Source: an uncultured Oscillospiraceae bacterium (GTDB lineage Bacteria; Bacillota; Clostridia; Oscillospirales; Ruminococcaceae). From it: 42,075 nt of DNA. Below the pieces are notes generated by a model. The model saw only the letters and a list, made by a program, of their open reading frames with translations, did not search any database and was not told the origin of the DNA. The number at the start of each line of letters is the position of its first letter. The first letter of the stretch is position 1. The position numbers and the translations under genes are program-made. Of the stretch, positions 38,990 to 42,075 are shown piece after piece. The DNA lies in assembly GCA_949285275.1 (NCBI GenBank), contig CASEBP010000043.1, positions 1-42,075 on the forward strand, read 5' to 3'.

Positions 38990-39922
38990 ATGGAATTTTC
39001 ACATGTATCGGTCCTTCTCCGGGAAACGATCGACAGTCTGGCCATCCGCCCCGATGGGATCTATATCGACGGAACCGCCGGCGGCGCCGGCCATTCCTGC
39101 GAGATTGCCAAACGCCTGACCACCGGACGGCTGATCGCCATCGACAAGGACCCCGACGCAATCCGGGCAGCAACCGAACGGCTTGCCGCCTATCCGCAGG
39201 CCACCGTCGTACAGGACGACTTCCGAAACCTGCGTATCATCGCACAGGCGCAGGGCATCGAGCGGGCAGATGGTATTCTGCTCGATCTGGGGGTTTCTTC
39301 CCAGCAGCTTGACGATGCGGCCCGGGGGTTCTCCTATCACAGCGATGCACCGCTCGACATGCGAATGTCCCAATCGGGCATGAGCGCATACGATCTGGTC
39401 AACAGCTACCCGGAAGCAGACATCGCCCGCATTCTCCAGGATTACGGAGAGGAGCGATTTGCCCGGCGGATTGCGCGGGCGATCGTGCATCAGCGTGAAA
39501 TTGCTCCGATCAAAACAACCCTTGCACTCGCTGACATCATTAAACAAGCTATTCCCGCGGCAACCAGGCGCGAGGGCGGCCATCCCGCCAAGCGCAGCTT
39601 TCAGGCCATCCGCATCGAGGTCAACGGAGAGTTGACAGCATTGGAGAGCGCACTCGATCAAGCGTTTGACCTGTTATCGATCGGTGGAAGACTCTCAATC
39701 ATCACCTTCCACTCGCTCGAAGACCGCATGGTGAAGCGCCGGTTCGCCGCTTATACGGAGGGCTGTACCTGCCCCGCCGATTTTCCCGTCTGTGTCTGTG
39801 GGAAAACTCCGCGGGGCAGGCTCCTCGCTAAAAAACCGATTACGGCTTCCCCCGAGGAGCTCGCCCAGAATAACCGCAGTCACAGCGCCAAGCTGCGCTG
39901 CATCGAAAAAATCAAAGACTGA
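38990..39922 (+). CDS. 16S rRNA (cytosine-1402-N4)-methyltransferase
   Basis: A 310-residue SAM-dependent enzyme modifying C1402 in the ribosomal P site. The SAM-binding motif is YIDGTAGGAGHS, with the later blocks LLDLGVSSQQLDDAARGFSY, LDMRMSQ, AIRIEVNGEL and ITFHSLEDRMVK. GGAGGAAAG lies before the start. Its place directly after mraZ is conserved across bacteria. Confidence 0.97.
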   Translation: MEFSHVSVLLRETIDSLAIRPDGIYIDGTAGGAGHSCEIAKRLTTGRLIAIDKDPDAIRAATERLAAYPQATVVQDDFRNLRIIAQAQGIERADGILLDLGVSSQQLDDAARGFSYHSDAPLDMRMSQSGMSAYDLVNSYPEADIARILQDYGEERFARRIARAIVHQREIAPIKTTLALADIIKQAIPAATRREGGHPAKRSFQAIRIEVNGELTALESALDQAFDLLSIGGRLSIITFHSLEDRMVKRRFAAYTEGCTCPADFPVCVCGKTPRGRLLAKKPITASPEELAQNNRSHSAKLRCIEKIKD

Positions 39923-39958
39923 CGGCCGCTGCGCCGTCTGAAGAAGGAGGCCCGGCAG

Positions 39959-40447
39959 ATGGCGCAAAACAATACGGCATATGATTTTGACCGACTGGAG
40001 CAGCATTATGCCGCCGTTGGCGCGCCACGGGTCAAGCAGCCGCCCGAACTTCTCGTCGTGGAGAATCGGGCACATCGGGAGCAGGCGGCTTTCCGCCGGG
40101 GCGTCGCCACCTTCATCCTTATCCTTGGAGTTGTCTGCGCCATCCTTTATAATCAGGTTCAGCTCACCGAGCTGACCAGTGAGATCGAACAGACCCGCTC
40201 CCAACTCGAAGCATTGGAAAATGATTACCGCTTGATGCAGGTCAAGATCGAAAGCGGCACCTCGCTGCACACGGTACAGCAGATCGCCGAAGAAGAACTT
40301 GGCATGGCTAAGGCCGAAAGTTATCAGGTCCAGTATATCAACCTCGGCGAAGGGGATCGGGTCGTCCTGGCCCGCGCCTTTGAGCCCAAGCTCAGCGACC
40401 GGATCTTCCGGGCCTGGTACAGCCTGATGGAATACCTGGGCCTCTGA
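39959..40447 (+). CDS. Cell division protein FtsL-like (septum-forming initiator family)
   Basis: A 162-residue bitopic membrane protein. A cytoplasmic region of about 45 residues precedes one transmembrane helix (about 46-68), followed by a coiled coil (QLTELTSEIEQTRSQLEALE at 70-89) and a conserved QQIAEEELGMAKAESYQVQYINL motif split around residues 104-126. Such proteins form a complex with DivIB and activate the septal transpeptidase. The last about 35 residues (RAFEPKLSDRIFRAWYSLMEY) are an extra helix. AAGGAGG before ATG 39959. Position after rsmH and before ftsI supports FtsL rather than DivIC. Confidence 0.85.
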   Translation: MAQNNTAYDFDRLEQHYAAVGAPRVKQPPELLVVENRAHREQAAFRRGVATFILILGVVCAILYNQVQLTELTSEIEQTRSQLEALENDYRLMQVKIESGTSLHTVQQIAEEELGMAKAESYQVQYINLGEGDRVVLARAFEPKLSDRIFRAWYSLMEYLGL

Positions 40448-40538
40448 ACCAATACACTTGATTACAGCCTTCCGCTCCGGTCTGGGCAGCCGGAACGGGG
40501 ATGATGAAACAAAACAAACGGGAACAAATAAGTGACGG

Positions 40539-40580
40539 AGAGTTAAGTCATCCTATTGCCTTAACTCTTCCTTTCTTTTT
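40539..40580 (+). terminator. Possible attenuating hairpin between ftsL and ftsI
   Basis: AGAGTTAAG (40539-40547) pairs with CTTAACTCT (40560-40568) around a 12-base loop, followed by pyrimidine-rich TCCTTTCTTTTTCC. The Ts are broken by Cs, so termination would be weak. It lies within a 230-base gap, unusual in an otherwise tight cluster. Confidence 0.4.
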
Positions 40581-40677
40581 CCAGGGAGGATTCGACCGTT
40601 CTCGGCAGCAATCCTTCGCCACCACAACACCGCCGTTCATCGAGTTCTTCGACGCAGCAGATCTGTCAGGAGGCAGC

Positions 40678-42075
40678 ATGATCCAGATTCAATCCAGCCG
40701 CCGTATGAAAATCAAAATGAATATCGTCCTTGCTCTCTTCGTCCTTGTGGGATTTGGCGTCCTGATCGGCCGGCTCTACAAGCTGCAGATCGTCGACGGA
40801 GAGACCTACCAGGCCCGCGCGCTCAAGCAGCAGCTGCGCCCGACCACCATTACCGCCCAGCGCGGCACCATCTACGACCGCAACATGAAAACGCTGGCCG
40901 CGTCGGCCACCGTCTGGACCGTCACCCTCTCCCCCGCTGAACTCAAGGATGCGGAGCAGCTGGAAAAGATCGCTGACTTCCTCTCCGAACTGCTGGAGGT
41001 CGACCGGGAAATGATCATCGAGCGGGGACAAAAAACCGCCAGCTACTATGAAATCATCAAGCAGAAGGTCGATGATTCGACTGCTGAAGCAATTCTCCGT
41101 TTCTGCGACGAAAACGAGATCAACTGCGTCAATCTGGTGGAGGATTCCCGCCGCTACTACCCGTATGGCAGCCTTGCTTCAACGGTGCTCGGCTTTACCA
41201 CCTCCGAGAACAAGGGCGCATACGGCATTGAAAGCTACTATGAAAAGGTTCTGGCCGGCACTCCGGGAATGGTCGTCTCCGCCAAGAACGCCAAGAGCGG
41301 CGACATGCCCTATTCCTATGAGCAGTCCTATGCGCCGGTCGACGGCAACTCCATCGTCCTGACCATCGACGAGGTCATCCAGCACAGCCTCGAGCGCCAT
41401 CTTGAAATGGCGGTCACCGAGCACAACGTCAACAACCGGGCGGTCGCTATCGCAATGGACGTCAACACCGGCGCCATTCTGGGAATGGCGACCAAGCCGG
41501 ACTTCGACCCCAATGAACCGAACGTCCTGTGCGATCCCGCCGCCATCGCGCAGATCGCCCTCTACGACGAACAGATTGCAGCCGCCTCGGGGGAGGAGGC
41601 GGAACGGCTCAGCGCCGAGCGCCTCGAGGCCCTGAGCGAAGCCCAATTTGCCCAGTGGCGCAATAAAGCGATCAGCGATCCATATGAACCCGGGTCGGTC
41701 TTCAAAATCATCACCGCCTCAATGGCACTCGACACCGAGGTCTGCGCCCCCACCGGAGAATATTACAACTGCCCGGGCTATCACATCGTGGCAGGGCGGC
41801 GCAAAGCCTGCTGGAAAGCCGCGGGTCACGGACTGATCGACTTCACCCAGGCGGTCAAATACTCCTGCAACCCCGCCTTTATGATGCTCGGCGCGAAGGT
41901 TGGCGCGCGCAATTTCTACGACTATTTCGACCGCTTTGGCCTGCGGGAACCCACCCGCATCGATCTGCCGGGCGAGGCAGACGGCATTTTCTACGACTAT
42001 GACACCCTCGCCAAGGAAACCGGTGAGGAGCTCGCCTCTTCCTCCTTTGGGCAGACCTTCAAGGTCACCCCGCTG
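40678..42075 (+). CDS. Septal penicillin-binding transpeptidase (FtsI/PBP2B/SpoVD-type), 3' end outside window
   Basis: The first 466 residues of a class B penicillin-binding protein that cross-links peptidoglycan at the division septum. A short basic N-terminus and a membrane helix (about 14-32) are followed by the dimerisation part (LRPTTITAQRGTIYDRN) and the transpeptidase domain with S340-V-F-K343 as active site and S396-C-N398; the KTG motif and any PASTA domains lie beyond the window. ATG 40678 with AGGAGG four bases before it is chosen; the same frame stays open up to an ATG at 40501, giving a possible 59-residue extension. Whether it is the vegetative or the sporulation version (SpoVD) cannot be decided. 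Confidence 0.88.
   Translation, partial: MIQIQSSRRMKIKMNIVLALFVLVGFGVLIGRLYKLQIVDGETYQARALKQQLRPTTITAQRGTIYDRNMKTLAASATVWTVTLSPAELKDAEQLEKIADFLSELLEVDREMIIERGQKTASYYEIIKQKVDDSTAEAILRFCDENEINCVNLVEDSRRYYPYGSLASTVLGFTTSENKGAYGIESYYEKVLAGTPGMVVSAKNAKSGDMPYSYEQSYAPVDGNSIVLTIDEVIQHSLERHLEMAVTEHNVNNRAVAIAMDVNTGAILGMATKPDFDPNEPNVLCDPAAIAQIALYDEQIAAASGEEAERLSAERLEALSEAQFAQWRNKAISDPYEPGSVFKIITASMALDTEVCAPTGEYYNCPGYHIVAGRRKACWKAAGHGLIDFTQAVKYSCNPAFMMLGAKVGARNFYDYFDRFGLREPTRIDLPGEADGIFYDYDTLAKETGEELASSSFGQTFKVTPL

Overview
The window is a GC-rich stretch of a low-GC-phylum (Firmicutes) genome, most likely a spore-forming anaerobic Clostridia of the Oscillospirales/Ruminococcaceae type. Pointers are spoVT, a PolC-type replicative polymerase, a short HisG with HisZ, a fused 2-hydroxyacyl-CoA-dehydratase-type activase, a DUF134/NifX-like protein and strong AGGAGG ribosome binding sites. 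This assignment is inference from gene content. No rRNA, tRNA, CRISPR array or insertion sequence was seen.

Layout. (1) 1-3000 is visibly AT-richer than the rest: a small membrane protein, a hairpin-rich gap, and an ABC-F antibiotic-resistance ATPase. The ABC-F gene is preceded by what looks like a complete ribosome-mediated attenuator: a 7-codon leader peptide, alternative pairings and a 13-bp terminator. (2) 3000-7150 (+): a BlaI/BlaR1-type repressor and membrane-protease pair with operator-like palindromes, a nitroreductase and a cell-wall amidase. (3) 7222-11715 (-): a D,D-carboxypeptidase, then a ychF-alkA-ogt-flavoprotein run. (4) 12256-17455 (+): a two-gene reductase system (double-ASKHA activase plus BCR/HAD-family protein), followed by a DUF134-NifX fusion with a metal-binding tail. 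(5) 17555-24718 (-): the histidine operon hisZGDCBHAFI, tightly overlapped, with a promoter and a palindromic operator in front. (6) 24808-35326 (-): the cluster pyrH-frr-uppS-cdsA-dxr-rseP-ispG-polC, covering UMP kinase, ribosome recycling, undecaprenyl-PP and phospholipid precursors, the MEP isoprenoid pathway, a membrane protease and the replicative polymerase. (7) 35515-37566 (-): recG, divergent from spoVT. (8) 37774-42075 (+): spoVT, then the start of the division/cell-wall cluster mraZ-rsmH-ftsL-ftsI; the last gene runs off the window.

How the genes connect. The dxr and ispG steps feed isoprenoid synthesis, used by UppS for the cell-wall lipid carrier; CdsA supplies CDP-diacylglycerol; and the mraZ cluster, amidase and carboxypeptidase act on peptidoglycan. 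The histidine operon encodes most of the pathway, but HisE and histidinol-phosphatase are not here.

The items most worth a second look are the ABC-F attenuator, the activase/BCR-HAD/NifX-like neighbourhood with its twin TGACATATGTCA operator, the in-frame internal start inside the DUF134-NifX fusion, and the TTAGCATGCTAA palindrome in front of the histidine operon.
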